Shown here: in pieces, positions 42,431-50,917 of the stretch
Layout of the letters: every line of letters begins with the position of its first letter
How positions within the stretch are numbered: position 1 is the stretch's first letter
NCBI GenBank assembly: GCA_034926415.1
Contig: JAYFRC010000011.1
Coordinates: 10,142 to 74,141, forward strand
Source: JAYFRC01 sp034926415
Lineage (GTDB): Bacteria > Bacillota > Clostridia > Oscillospirales > Oscillospiraceae
DNA length: 64,000 bases
Reading direction: 5' to 3'
Made by a program: the position numbers and the translations under genes
The notes under the pieces: model-generated
The model's input: the letters and a program-made list of their open reading frames with translations, nothing else
What the model was told of the DNA's origin: nothing
Databases searched by the model: none

Positions 42431-43133
42431 GCTGCGTCACACCGTTTTTCTTAAGTTCTTTTTCAACAAACGCGTAATGTTCCTCAATGAGAGCCAGGCC
42501 CTTTTCGGAGCGCCTTACAGCGGCCTCGTAAAGCTCGCGGTGAAGTTCTTTAAGACGCGCTCTTCCGCTGTCGTCCGCGCTGTCCATCACCCGCTCCGCC
42601 TCGTCGGAGCTGAGCTTTGAAAGCGCGTCCGACACGGCGACTATGAACCTGTTTCCCGAAGCCTCGGCAAGCGCCGCATGGAAATCGCGTTCCGCGTCCG
42701 CCGTATCTTCGGCGCTTTCGCCCTCCGCCATGCGAAACGCCGCATCTCTCAGCTTCACAAGCGCCGGAGCCGGAACTCCGCGGCGCACGGCTATCAAAAA
42801 CGCCTCGCGCTCAATGGCGCAGCGGAACCGGCTGAGCTCCTCCCAACTTCCGCGGCCTGAGAGCATCTGTAGTGACAGTATCTCCGCGAGGCTTTCGTCC
42901 ATGCGGTCGGAGAGGAAATTGCCCTGCCCCTGCCTGCTCTCGACAAGCCCTGTCTGTTCAAGAGCGCGGAGCGCCTCGCGTACGGAGTTGCGGCCAAGTC
43001 CCAGCTTTTCAGCCAGAATGCGCTCCGACGGAAGCTCGTCTCCAAAGGCAAACTCTCCATTTCGGAGGCCCGCCTTTATATAATCGACGACGGTCTGATA
43101 CGCCTTGCGCGGCGCGTTGTCTTTTTCGCTCAA
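42423..43133 (-). CDS. GntR family regulator, FadR-type
   Basis: This 236-residue regulator has the GntR winged helix (GDELPSERILAEKLGLGRNSV; REALRALEQTGLVESRQGQG) and an all-helical FadR-like C-terminal sensor (FCD domain, FRCAIEREAF and DFHAALAEASGNRFI from about residue 100). FadR-type proteins bind carboxylates or metal ions. It is the third gene after lrgA and lrgB on the same strand, 41 bases from lrgB, and its probable operator (TGGT-AGC-ACCA) lies in the lrgA leader. It therefore most likely controls lrgAB and itself. Typical lrg operons use LytSR. Confidence 0.9.
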   Translation of the reverse strand: MSEKDNAPRKAYQTVVDYIKAGLRNGEFAFGDELPSERILAEKLGLGRNSVREALRALEQTGLVESRQGQGNFLSDRMDESLAEILSLQMLSGRGSWEELSRFRCAIEREAFLIAVRRGVPAPALVKLRDAAFRMAEGESAEDTADAERDFHAALAEASGNRFIVAVSDALSKLSSDEAERVMDSADDSGRARLKELHRELYEAAVRRSEKGLALIEEHYAFVEKELKKNGVTQQK

Positions 43134-43174
43134 GCCCGAGTCACTCCTCTCGTTTCAAAGTACGTCCGCCTTCT

Positions 43175-43867
43175 TTAATACATCTGTGCGAATATCGGCG
43201 CGGCGACGACCGTCAGCAGTCCAGCGACCGCTATCGCCAGTGAACCCATCGCGCCTTCCACTTCTCCGAGCTCCATCGCCTTCGACGTTCCTATGGCGTG
43301 CGACGCGGTACCGAGCGCAAGGCCGCGGGCTATCGGCTCGTCGATGTGAAACATCTTGAACACAGTCTCGGCAAGCATATTGCCGAGTATTCCGGTCACT
43401 ATTATAACCGCGACTGTTATCGTCACGATTCCGCCGAGTTCCTCGGAAACGCCCATGCCTATTGCAGTCGTTATCGATTTCGCCAGCAGCGACACGTACA
43501 TCGTGTGGTCCAGTGAAAACAGCTTTGCGAAAAGCAAGACGCTCCCAAGCCCCGCCGCAACTCCCGAGACTATCCCGACAGCCACCGCCCTGAGGTTTTT
43601 CCGCAGCAGCGCGAGCTGCTCGTAAAGCGGTACGGCGAGGCACACGGTTGCAGGCGTCAGAAGATAGGATATGTATTTTGCGCCGGAATAATATTCCGTA
43701 TAGCTCACGTGCGTCAGCGCCAGGACCGACATGACGCAGATAATGCCGATGAGCAGGGGGTTGAAGATGGCTTTTTTGAAGCGTTTTTTCAGCAGCAGCC
43801 CTATTTCATAGCAAACAAGGCTTATCCCCGCGCCGAAAAATATCGAGTCCGACAAAAACGCGCTCAT
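43175..43867 (-). CDS. lrgB: LrgB/CidB family membrane protein
   Basis: This 230-residue polytopic protein has the LrgB signature (SVSEELGG-like GMGVSEELGGIVTITVAV near 144 and GTASHAIGTSKAMELGEVEG near 190). LrgAB/CidAB proteins are holin-like; in other bacteria LrgAB and PftAB are implicated in pyruvate transport and programmed lysis control. The ATG at 43867 overlaps lrgA by four bases; the frame upstream of this is lrgA sequence in another frame. Co-transcribed with lrgA and gntR. Confidence 0.93.
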   Translation of the reverse strand: MSAFLSDSIFFGAGISLVCYEIGLLLKKRFKKAIFNPLLIGIICVMSVLALTHVSYTEYYSGAKYISYLLTPATVCLAVPLYEQLALLRKNLRAVAVGIVSGVAAGLGSVLLFAKLFSLDHTMYVSLLAKSITTAIGMGVSEELGGIVTITVAVIIVTGILGNMLAETVFKMFHIDEPIARGLALGTASHAIGTSKAMELGEVEGAMGSLAIAVAGLLTVVAAPIFAQMY

Positions 43868-44220
43868 TTCCGCCTGTCCCCTTTCCGTATGACAGCCTGC
43901 GTCGCCCGACCGGTAACAGCCATGACTATGACCGTCACGGCGACCGTTATGACGCAGATCGGTACGAGCGCGGACGCGAGCGAACCAAAGGAGTCCATCA
44001 GCCCCACTGCCGCCGGTATGAACATGACCGGCATTATCTCTATAAGGAACACCGCCGCGCCGCGCACATGCTCCACACGAAGCACTCCGATACACAAAAG
44101 CGCTAGCATCAGGACAAGACCGTATACGCTCGCCGGTATCGGAAGCGGTATCAGCGCCCTGAGCGCCTCGCCCGCGAAGGATATTATGACTATGATGCTG
44201 AACTGCTTTAGAAATTTCAC
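43864..44220 (-). CDS. lrgA: LrgA/CidA family holin-like protein
   Basis: This 118-residue protein has four hydrophobic helices and the LrgA pattern ISFAGEALRALIPLPIPASVYG near residue 13-35 and FLIEIMPVMFIPAAVGLMD. It partners LrgB. The start is GTG at 44220, 8 bases after GGAGG; an in-frame ATG 15 bases further upstream is part of that ribosome site (ATGGAGG) and is unlikely to be used. The promoter and a TGGT-AGC-ACCA dyad lie just upstream. Confidence 0.9.
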   Translation of the reverse strand: MKFLKQFSIIVIISFAGEALRALIPLPIPASVYGLVLMLALLCIGVLRVEHVRGAAVFLIEIMPVMFIPAAVGLMDSFGSLASALVPICVITVAVTVIVMAVTGRATQAVIRKGDRRK

Positions 44221-44241
44221 GGCTACGACCTCCATCGCTCA

Positions 44242-44256
44242 ACTGGTAGCACCAGT
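44242..44256. promoter_or_regulatory. Inverted repeat in the lrgA leader, putative GntR operator
   Basis: ACTGGT-AGC-ACCAGT is a perfect dyad. It contains TGGTAGCACCA, which fits the FadR-subfamily pattern T-N-GT-N3-AC-N-A, and lies immediately downstream of the lrgA -10, where binding would block transcription. Confidence 0.65.
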
Positions 44257-44463
44257 AATGGGGATATTATATCTCCCATACACGGAAAGTCAACCGTCGC
44301 TTTGCACAAAACGGCCCCGGCCTTGATTGATGAGGCAAAAGTTGATAGAATTAAAAAAATGAACCTTGCTGCTGAAGCCGCCTCTAAGCCCACGGCATAC
44401 TTTCCCGGTGCCGCAAAAAATACGATTTGCGACATCCAATACAAGGCGGCTTTTCTCGGTTAA
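44257..44463 (+). other. Coding-like stretch in the lrgA-ltaE gap, possible gene remnant
   Basis: In the 315-base gap a plus-strand frame stays open for about 80 codons to a TAA at 44461-44463. It reads like protein in its last part (LIDEAKVDRIKKMNLAAEAA then SKPTAYFPGAAKNTICDIQY). There is no ribosome site or start in a sensible place (one ATG at 44359 would give 34 residues), and the lrgA promoter overlaps it. It may be the tail of a decayed gene. I do not recognise it. Confidence 0.3.
44266..44293 (-). promoter_or_regulatory. Sigma-A promoter of lrgA-lrgB-gntR
   Basis: Minus strand: TTGACT (44288-44293), 16 bases, TATAAT (44266-44271), 46 bases before the GTG. Confidence 0.75.
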
Positions 44464-44477
44464 GGTCGGCTATGCCG

Positions 44478-44506
44478 TTGATTTTACCGTGAAAAGCGAA
44501 TAGAAT
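44478..44506 (+). promoter_or_regulatory. Promoter of the threonine aldolase gene
   Basis: TTGATT (44478-44483), 17 bases, TAGAAT (44501-44506), 29 bases before the ATG at 44536. Confidence 0.6.
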
Positions 44507-44535
44507 ACATTATTATTTTGTATGGAGGCCACATG

Positions 44536-45564
44536 ATGTACAGTTTCCGCAACGATTACAGCGAAGGCGCTCATCCGCTTGTTATGGAAGCCCTTGAAAA
44601 GACAAATCTTGAACAGACGCCGGGCTACGGCACCGATTACTACTGTGCAAAAGCCCGTGACATCATAATGAAAAACTGCTGTATGACCGAAGGCGGCGTG
44701 CATTTTCTCGTCGGCGGAACGCAGGTCAACCTTGTCTCCGCCTGCGCGTTTCTTAAACCGTTCGAGGCCGTCATCTCCCCCTGCACCGGCCATCCGCTCG
44801 TCCATGAAACAGGCGCGTTCGAGGCGACGGGGCACAAGGTCATATCCGTGCCGTCAGAAGACGGAAAGCTGACGCCGTCGGACGTCCAGCGTATTTGCGA
44901 GGCTCACAGCACCGAGCACATGGTGCGCCCAAGGATGGTCTACATATCCGATTCGACAGAGATAGGCACCGTCTATACCGCCGTGGAGCTGGCAAATCTC
45001 CACAGCGTATGCAAGGCCCGCGGGCTAATCCTCTATCTCGACGGTGCGCGGCTCGGCAGCGGTATAACCAGCGACGAAGGGTCTATGACATGGCCGACTC
45101 TCGCCGCCAATCTCGACGCCTTCACAATAGGCGGAACGAAGAACGGCGCGCTGTTCGGCGAGGCGCTCGTTATAACCAACCCCGGGCTCGGCGCGGATTT
45201 CAGATATTATATGAAACAGCGCGGCGCTCTGCTAGCCAAGGGGCGGCTTCTCGGAATACAGTTTGCGGCCTTGCTCGAGGATGATCTCTATCTCAAGATT
45301 GCAAAGCACGCCAACGTCCTCGCAAATCAGATGCAGGACGGCATAGAAAAGCTCGGCTACGACTTTATGATAAAGACGCCGACGAACCAGATATTCCCTA
45401 TCTTTCCGAACACGGTTCTGACGAAGCTGCGCCAGTCCTACGACTACGAGGTGCAAAAAAAGATAGACAGCGAGCGCACCTGCATACGGCTCGTTACCTC
45501 GTGGGCGACGCCCGAAGAAATAATTCCGAGATTTTTGAGCGACCTCGGACATATAAAAACGTAA
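44536..45564 (+). CDS. Low-specificity threonine aldolase-type PLP enzyme
   Basis: This 342-residue fold type I PLP enzyme of the beta-eliminating lyase family cleaves threonine or allo-threonine to glycine and acetaldehyde in characterised relatives. It starts FRNDYSEGAHPLVMEAL and has the FLVGGTQVNLVSACAFL stretch, the LYLDGARLGSGITSD motif with the cofactor Asp and Arg, and the Schiff-base Lys in IGGTKNGALFGEA near residue 201. Two ATGs are possible (44533 and 44536); the second is 7 bases after GGAGG. It is monocistronic with its own promoter. Substrate choice (Thr, phenylserine or another beta-hydroxy amino acid) is not readable. Confidence 0.9.
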   Translation: MYSFRNDYSEGAHPLVMEALEKTNLEQTPGYGTDYYCAKARDIIMKNCCMTEGGVHFLVGGTQVNLVSACAFLKPFEAVISPCTGHPLVHETGAFEATGHKVISVPSEDGKLTPSDVQRICEAHSTEHMVRPRMVYISDSTEIGTVYTAVELANLHSVCKARGLILYLDGARLGSGITSDEGSMTWPTLAANLDAFTIGGTKNGALFGEALVITNPGLGADFRYYMKQRGALLAKGRLLGIQFAALLEDDLYLKIAKHANVLANQMQDGIEKLGYDFMIKTPTNQIFPIFPNTVLTKLRQSYDYEVQKKIDSERTCIRLVTSWATPEEIIPRFLSDLGHIKT

Positions 45565-45575
45565 AACAAATATAA

Positions 45576-45610
45576 GTTAAGCCCACCCGGGAAATGTCGG
45601 GTGGACTTAA
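45576..45610. other. Hairpin after the aldolase gene
   Basis: TTAAGCCCACCCG and CGGGTGGACTTAA form a 13-bp stem with one mismatch. No T-tract follows, so termination is uncertain; a second, stronger terminator lies 40 bases on. Confidence 0.55.
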
Positions 45611-45649
45611 AACAGTAAAATCAAAAAATCGTAAAAACCTTGTGTTTTC

Positions 45650-45692
45650 AAAGGGTTTCGGCGCGACAGAAGTCGCGCTGAAACCCTTTTTT
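45650..45692. terminator. Bidirectional terminator
   Basis: AAAGGGTTTCGGCGCGAC and GTCGCGCTGAAACCCTTT form a long stem around AGAA with a T-tract. It lies between the aldolase (+) and the thioesterase (-). Confidence 0.9.
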
Positions 45693-45742
45693 ATCAGCTC
45701 ATAGGCAGCGAGCGTTTGGGCTTGACAATTTCATGAATCTAC

Positions 45743-46174
45743 TTAACAACTAACAGCTCTGTTACCCTCGCTCAGCAAACTGAGCACAGAATCAAAACCC
45801 GGAAAGCGTTTTTTTACAACAATCGGCATTCCGTTTTTGTCAATAAAACAATGTGTCGAGGCCGCCGTTGCTACTACGGTTCCAGTGTCTGCATTTTTCA
45901 TAATATAAGAAAGGAAGAGCTTTACCCCTGTATATTTGGTAACCATAATTTCAATTTCGATTTCATCACTATAAGTCGTCGTATGCTTATACTCGCAGTT
46001 TACCGAAACAATGGGAGAAGTAATGTATTCCGATTCCAAGCGAGTCATCGGATACCCGACTTCGCACAGGAAATTCATCCGAGCTTCTTCCATAAAACGG
46101 ATATAATTCGAATGATGAGTAATTCCCATTTTATCGGTTTCGTAATAGTTGACTTTGTGAATATATTTATTCAT
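45743..46174 (-). CDS. Hotdog-fold acyl-CoA thioesterase (YbgC/FadM-like)
   Basis: This 143-residue 4-hydroxybenzoyl-CoA-thioesterase-type hotdog protein has the catalytic stretch VNYYETDKMGITHHSNYIRF (residues 8-27) with the Asp in ETDKMG, followed by EEARMNFL. Such enzymes hydrolyse acyl-CoA or acyl-ACP thioesters. It lies 9 bases after the PAS/SARP-like regulator and close to the fatty acid operon, so acyl release from that system is plausible. It is probably co-transcribed with the regulator. Confidence 0.88.
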   Translation of the reverse strand: MNKYIHKVNYYETDKMGITHHSNYIRFMEEARMNFLCEVGYPMTRLESEYITSPIVSVNCEYKHTTTYSDEIEIEIMVTKYTGVKLFLSYIMKNADTGTVVATAASTHCFIDKNGMPIVVKKRFPGFDSVLSLLSEGNRAVSC

Positions 46175-46183
46175 CTTTACCCC

Positions 46184-48187
46184 TTATTCTTGACTATCCT
46201 TAAGTTCCCCCAATGTTGTTTCCGCCCAACTGTAGTTGGTAAGATAACTTCCTTTGAAAAGCTGCGCATATTCTTCATTTCCGGAAAGATAGTCGTATAG
46301 ATCACATTGTACCTTTTCCGGGACTATACGTCGTTTGCCGCCCACAGATTCGACAACATCCGATATGCCGTATTCCTCCAAAATGTTTTTAAGCCTGAGC
46401 GCCACTTTGCGGTATCTTGCCAGGGTTACCGGAGTTGCCGGCTCATTTTCCCACAAAAAGCTGATGACTTCTTCCGAAGTGACATATCCGCCGCGGCGAT
46501 CCACAAGCAGGGCAAGCAATTCTTTCGATTTCTTGTTTCGGAAAGCAATAGGTTTTCTGCCTACAAAAACGTCAAAATAGCCGAAGGTCCGAATAGCCAC
46601 CGTTTGGTCTTGGGAGAATTTCATGCTTTCTATCGCCTTTGTATTCTCAATATTATAGAGCATTACATATCTCGGTGAGGAACCTCCGGGAAATTTTTGT
46701 GAACAAATAGCTTTGATGGAACGTTCAGTTTCGGATTTTAAGTCAAAGTAGGTAAATTCCGCCTCCCCTTTACTGAGAAGTTCCACAAACTCATCATAAG
46801 CCGCTTCACTGTGCTCGACAAAATCCTTAAGCGGCGTCATTTTATTCATCAGAGGAAGCCATTCCTCTTTGCTAAAGCCAAAAAACTCATAAACATTATC
46901 ACTGGCATAAAGCGGTGTTACAAAACCATCCGCTGTTACCTTAAAAGCGGCAATCCCGTCAGTAAACCGCATAACAAGCTCTTGCATGTTTTCTTTCAAA
47001 TGCAAATTTTCATTCCGGAGGTTATCTATACCCTCGGCGTCGGGAACGCAGCGGCAGCAGTAGAGGCTGACCGAATCGTCCAGCCTTAAAAAGATTCCGC
47101 TGTAAAGCTTTATCTCGCCGTTTGACGCTTTGGCTCTATACATGATCTGCGGAGGTTTTGCATCAGGCTCATACAGCTTTTTCTGACTAAAATCATAAAA
47201 GGAAGAGAGGACCTTATCGCAATCCTCCGGAACCACTGTGCCCGCGATCCATCTTTCGGTTGCGTCGTCCATCTGCATCGGAATGTTCTCAAGCCATTTG
47301 AACATAGGAGAGTCGTTGCTGTACAGGCATTTTACAATGTTTGTCCCAAGATTGTATTCAAAGACCTTTTCATAAACATCTGTAAGTGCTTTGAGATAGC
47401 GTTTGGTTTCGGTTGCTTTCTTTGTCCGGTGCCTTTCGGTCACATCCATGCAAACGCTTTGGAATTCTTCCATGCCCTGTTCGTTCACGCATTTTGTGAC
47501 CCAGCCGAAAATATATGCTCTTGTGCCGTCACAGCGAAGAACTGTCATTTCGCCGGCAATCGGAACGCCGGCGGAATAAACACGGTTCAGATACAGTGCA
47601 AATCTGCGCCGTTCTTCCATAGGTATCATCAAAAAGATATTATCCTTATAGAGCTCCAGATAGTCGAGTTCACCGTCCTGAACCTTTGGAAAACGCAGAA
47701 TATCAATCATCTGCTTATTAATGTATGTAATTTTAGGCTGCTTCTCGCAAGTATATTTCATAAATCCGCAAGGCATCGTGTTATTAAGAAATTGCAGATT
47801 GTAATACTCGTTTTTGATGTCGGTAATATCCGTCAGTACGGAATAGCCCGCAAGAGTCCCGTCATCCAGTTTCTTAGTGGTGACAGTATCTCTTGCATAA
47901 ATCGTAGAACCATCCTTTTTCATAAGACGGTACTCCGCTGTAAGCGTCTGTTCTTTTAATTTCAAATTATTGATAAATTCGGAGTATACCCCTCTATCTG
48001 CCGGATGCACCAGGGATGCATATAAATCCCGGCTCTCACTCAACAGCTCATCTTCAGTGAGGCCTAACATATCACAAAGGTTTTTACTCACATAACTCAA
48101 ATGAGTCGGTTCTGTTAAGACATACTGATGAAAGCCGCTGATATTTCGGCTTAGTATATCCTCAATATTGTCTGGTGTATTTTCCAT
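46184..48187 (-). CDS. PAS-domain regulator with SARP-like DNA-binding domain
   Basis: This 667-residue one-component regulator carries several PAS-type domains: one near 15-110 (YVSKNLCDMLGLTEDELLSE), one near 125-240, and one near 405-520 (GIAAFKVTADGFVTPLYASD; NVYEFFGFSKEEWLPLM). The C-terminus (about 540-667) is an OmpR-like winged helix of the SARP type: FGYFDVFVGRKPIAFRNKKS, KELLALLVDRRGGYVTSEEV and LWENEPATPVT. SARP proteins activate by binding direct repeats upstream of the -10. It follows the fatty acid operon on the same strand and is followed by the thioesterase. The signal is unknown; no histidine kinase domain is present. Confidence 0.85.
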   Translation of the reverse strand: MENTPDNIEDILSRNISGFHQYVLTEPTHLSYVSKNLCDMLGLTEDELLSESRDLYASLVHPADRGVYSEFINNLKLKEQTLTAEYRLMKKDGSTIYARDTVTTKKLDDGTLAGYSVLTDITDIKNEYYNLQFLNNTMPCGFMKYTCEKQPKITYINKQMIDILRFPKVQDGELDYLELYKDNIFLMIPMEERRRFALYLNRVYSAGVPIAGEMTVLRCDGTRAYIFGWVTKCVNEQGMEEFQSVCMDVTERHRTKKATETKRYLKALTDVYEKVFEYNLGTNIVKCLYSNDSPMFKWLENIPMQMDDATERWIAGTVVPEDCDKVLSSFYDFSQKKLYEPDAKPPQIMYRAKASNGEIKLYSGIFLRLDDSVSLYCCRCVPDAEGIDNLRNENLHLKENMQELVMRFTDGIAAFKVTADGFVTPLYASDNVYEFFGFSKEEWLPLMNKMTPLKDFVEHSEAAYDEFVELLSKGEAEFTYFDLKSETERSIKAICSQKFPGGSSPRYVMLYNIENTKAIESMKFSQDQTVAIRTFGYFDVFVGRKPIAFRNKKSKELLALLVDRRGGYVTSEEVISFLWENEPATPVTLARYRKVALRLKNILEEYGISDVVESVGGKRRIVPEKVQCDLYDYLSGNEEYAQLFKGSYLTNYSWAETTLGELKDSQE

Positions 48188-48251
48188 AGTGTCTCCTTAC
48201 GTCCGGAGAAAATAACACTCCGTAAAGCTCGGGTAAATTAAATATATTTTG

Positions 48252-48420
48252 ATTATACCATGAATTTTTCCAAATTCATGGTATAAACGTCATTGCCGCC
48301 GGTTGCCCCGCAAGTGGCGAGGCGGACGCGACAGAGATGGCGGCCGCCGGATTCCCGCCTGCGGCGGAACCGTCCGGCATGCCGTATAGTAGCCGCCTTG
48401 CGGCTATTATACCATATCTT
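48252..48420. repeat. Inverted-repeat-rich intergenic element
   Basis: The left end is a perfect 15-bp palindrome arm pair, TTATACCATGAATTT / AAATTCATGGTATAA (48253-48286). The right end is GTATAGTAGCCGC / GCGGCTATTATAC (48383-48411, one mismatch). ATTATACCAT occurs as a direct repeat at both ends (48252 and 48407). GC-rich dyads (GGCGGCCGCCGG, CCGCCTGCGGCGG) lie between. The minus-strand TATAAT inside the left palindrome could be the -10 of the PAS regulator. The 297-base gap has no gene. Confidence 0.55.
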
Positions 48421-48484
48421 TTTATAAAAAATAAATAAGCACGCCTTCACTGACTAACATTGAAAGGCAGCGCTTGATTCTGCG

Positions 48485-50119
48485 TCAGCTCTGACTGCGA
48501 AGCACGGTCTTTTGGATTTTTCCGCTGATGGTTTTCGGCATTTCCTCTAAAAATTCAATGATTCTAATCCACTTGTATTCTGCAAGCTTTTGATTACAGA
48601 AGTCCTTGATCTCCAGTTCAAGCTTTTTTGATGGGGCGAATTCACGAGCAAGTACGATAACGGCTTTGATCGCCTGACCGCGAAGCGTATCGGGTACTCC
48701 GATAACGCTGCATTCCGCAACTCCCGGATGTTCCATAAGAACATTTTCCACTTCATAGGGACCTACGCGGAAACCTCCGGTTTTAATTATGTCGTCAAAG
48801 CGGCCGTGGAACCAGTAACGGCCGTTTTCATCCATATGTGCCGCATCGCCGGTATGATACACACCGCCGCGCCATACAAACTCAAACTGTTCTTCATTGT
48901 CTAGATATGATGTAAAAACGCCTGGCTGTCTGCCGTTTTCAGCCGGAAGAACTACGACCTCTCCGACTTCGCCTGCCGGAACGGGTTTGCCGCATTTGCT
49001 TCGGAGCTCGATATTATAAAAGGGTGAGATTGTTCCCATAGAACCTTCTACGGGTTCTTTTCCTTTGAAGTTCGCCATCAAAAGCGTTGTTTCGGTCTGG
49101 CCGTAGCCTTCGCACAGAGGCAGTCCCGTGCGTTCAGTAAATTTGCGGAACACTTCGGGCGCCAACATTTCGCCCGCGGTAGAAGCGTGCTTTAAGGTCG
49201 GCATGTCGGGAATGCCCTTGCGTACAAGATAGCGATACACAGTAGGCGGCGCACAAAATGAAGTCACTCCGTAACGATTGATAACGGTCATAAGTTGTTT
49301 TGGGTCGAAATTATCAAAGTCATAAACCATAACAGCACTGCCAACAAGCCATTGACCGTAGAGTTTCCCCCATGACGCTTTTGCCCATCCGGTTTCTGCC
49401 AGTGTAAAGTGAAGTCCGTTGTCCTCGGCCTGCTGCCAATACTTTGCAGTAACAATATGCGCCAAGGGGTAAGTGTAATCATGGATAACGCCCTTCGGAT
49501 TTCCGGTCGTGCCGGAGGTATAATACAGCACCATGGGATCGGTGGAAAGAGTTTCGATGCGGGCAAATCTGCTGTCGGCAGCATCCATTGCGGCCGTTAG
49601 ATTTTCAAAGCCTTCCACATCTGCCTGCACACACCAAAGCTTTGCCGTCATTCCGGCCTCTGCTAGGGCGGATTTGATTTTTTCGGGAACCTCGTTTTGT
49701 GGCGTGCAAACGATCGCTTTCACTTTGGAGGATCTGATCCGGTATACAAAGTCGCTCACAGTCAGCATATGCGTTGCAGGGATAACCACAGCGCCCAGTT
49801 TGTGAAGCGCAATCGTGGCAAACCAGTATTCATAATGGCGCTTCAGTATCAGCATTACCCTGTCTCCGCGATTAATGCCGGCATTTTTAAATACATTAGC
49901 CATCTGGTTGCTGTATTTTTTTATATCAGAAAACGTAAAAACATGCTCCTCATTTTCGGTGTTGCACCAGATAAGTGCTTTTTTATCTGGAGATTCGTCC
50001 GCGACCAAATCGACAACGTCGTATCCGAAATTGAAATTGTCGGGATAATTCAGGGCAAATTTTTTCAAGCTGCCGAATTCATCGGTAATTTCAGTACAGT
50101 ATTTTTGATATATGCTCAT
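48485..50119 (-). CDS. Acyl-CoA synthetase (AMP-forming) at the end of the fatty acid operon
   Basis: This 544-residue member of the adenylate-forming superfamily resembles medium-chain acyl-CoA synthetases. It has VLYYTSGTTGNPKGVIHDY near residue 200, EGYGQTETTLLMANF near 333, YHTGDAAHMDENGRYWFHGR near 417 and the closing LEEMPKTISGKIQKTVL with the catalytic Lys. It begins two bases after the accA stop with AAGGAG spacing, so it is the last gene of the acpP-accA operon. That is unusual: acyl-CoA synthesis within a fatty acid operon suggests priming, recycling of free acids, or a dedicated acyl product. Confidence 0.93.
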   Translation of the reverse strand: MSIYQKYCTEITDEFGSLKKFALNYPDNFNFGYDVVDLVADESPDKKALIWCNTENEEHVFTFSDIKKYSNQMANVFKNAGINRGDRVMLILKRHYEYWFATIALHKLGAVVIPATHMLTVSDFVYRIRSSKVKAIVCTPQNEVPEKIKSALAEAGMTAKLWCVQADVEGFENLTAAMDAADSRFARIETLSTDPMVLYYTSGTTGNPKGVIHDYTYPLAHIVTAKYWQQAEDNGLHFTLAETGWAKASWGKLYGQWLVGSAVMVYDFDNFDPKQLMTVINRYGVTSFCAPPTVYRYLVRKGIPDMPTLKHASTAGEMLAPEVFRKFTERTGLPLCEGYGQTETTLLMANFKGKEPVEGSMGTISPFYNIELRSKCGKPVPAGEVGEVVVLPAENGRQPGVFTSYLDNEEQFEFVWRGGVYHTGDAAHMDENGRYWFHGRFDDIIKTGGFRVGPYEVENVLMEHPGVAECSVIGVPDTLRGQAIKAVIVLAREFAPSKKLELEIKDFCNQKLAEYKWIRIIEFLEEMPKTISGKIQKTVLRSQS

Positions 50120-50121
50120 AA

Positions 50122-50913
50122 TTACTCCTTAACAACCGCGCTGACGCCGATACGACGGAAGCGGTCATATCGCTTACCTATCAAATCCAAATCATTTGAC
50201 AGCTTGCTCAGTTCCTCGGTCAAAAGATTGCGAATCTGGTCATAAAATCCCTTTGAACCAATCTCCTTTTCCGAAAGAATGCGCTCGATAACACCAAGGT
50301 TTTTTGCATCCTCTGCCGTCAGTTTAAGACTTGCCGCTACTGTTTCAGCTTTGGAGGCGTCCTTCCAAAGAATGCTTGCACAGCCTTCCGGAGAAATTAC
50401 CGAATAGATCGCGTTTTGCAGCATCCATACCCGGTCCGCAACCGCAAGAGCAAGAGCTCCGCCGCTGCCGCCTTCGCCGGTCAGAATAGATATAACAGGA
50501 ACGCAAAGGGTGGACATTTCCATAAGATTTTCAGCGATTGCCTGACCCTGACCGCGCGCCTCGGCATCGACGCCGCAATAGGCGCCGGACGTATCAATAA
50601 AGCAAATGATCGGTCTGCCGAATTTTTCTGCCTGTTTCATGAGCCGCAGCGCCTTGCGGTATCCTTCCGGATGCGGCGCGCCAAAATTGCGATAGCTGCG
50701 TTCCTTGGCCGTGTGTCCTTTTTCAATTGCAATAACCGTAACTGGATTGCGGTTCAGCCTCGCAATGCCGCAAACAACGGCAGGGTCATCGGCATAACGG
50801 CGGTCGCCGTGAAATTCAATAAATCCCTTAAAGATATGTTTTATATAATCAAGCCCGGTCGGTCTGTTGTTATCCCGGGCAAGTTTTACCCGCTCATACG
50901 GCACTCCACTCAT
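50122..50913 (-). CDS. accA: Acetyl-CoA carboxylase carboxyltransferase subunit alpha
   Basis: AccA and AccD together transfer the carboxyl from carboxybiotin to acetyl-CoA, forming malonyl-CoA. The 263-residue protein has the crotonase-type GDRRYADDPAVVCGIARLN, FIDTSGAYCGVDAEARGQGQ and the ILTGEGGSGGALALAVAD loop. It is shorter than the E. coli subunit but normal for Clostridia. The start MSGVPYERV at 50913 follows GGAGG by 8 bases and lies four bases after the accD stop. Confidence 0.95.
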   Translation of the reverse strand: MSGVPYERVKLARDNNRPTGLDYIKHIFKGFIEFHGDRRYADDPAVVCGIARLNRNPVTVIAIEKGHTAKERSYRNFGAPHPEGYRKALRLMKQAEKFGRPIICFIDTSGAYCGVDAEARGQGQAIAENLMEMSTLCVPVISILTGEGGSGGALALAVADRVWMLQNAIYSVISPEGCASILWKDASKAETVAASLKLTAEDAKNLGVIERILSEKEIGSKGFYDQIRNLLTEELSKLSNDLDLIGKRYDRFRRIGVSAVVKE

Positions 50914-50917
50914 ACAT

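Noticed and set aside
43868..44242. N-terminal extension of lrgB by 125 residues
   Set aside because: The extension reads through lrgA in a different frame and is Arg/Gly-rich; LrgB begins at 43867 in the usual four-base overlap.
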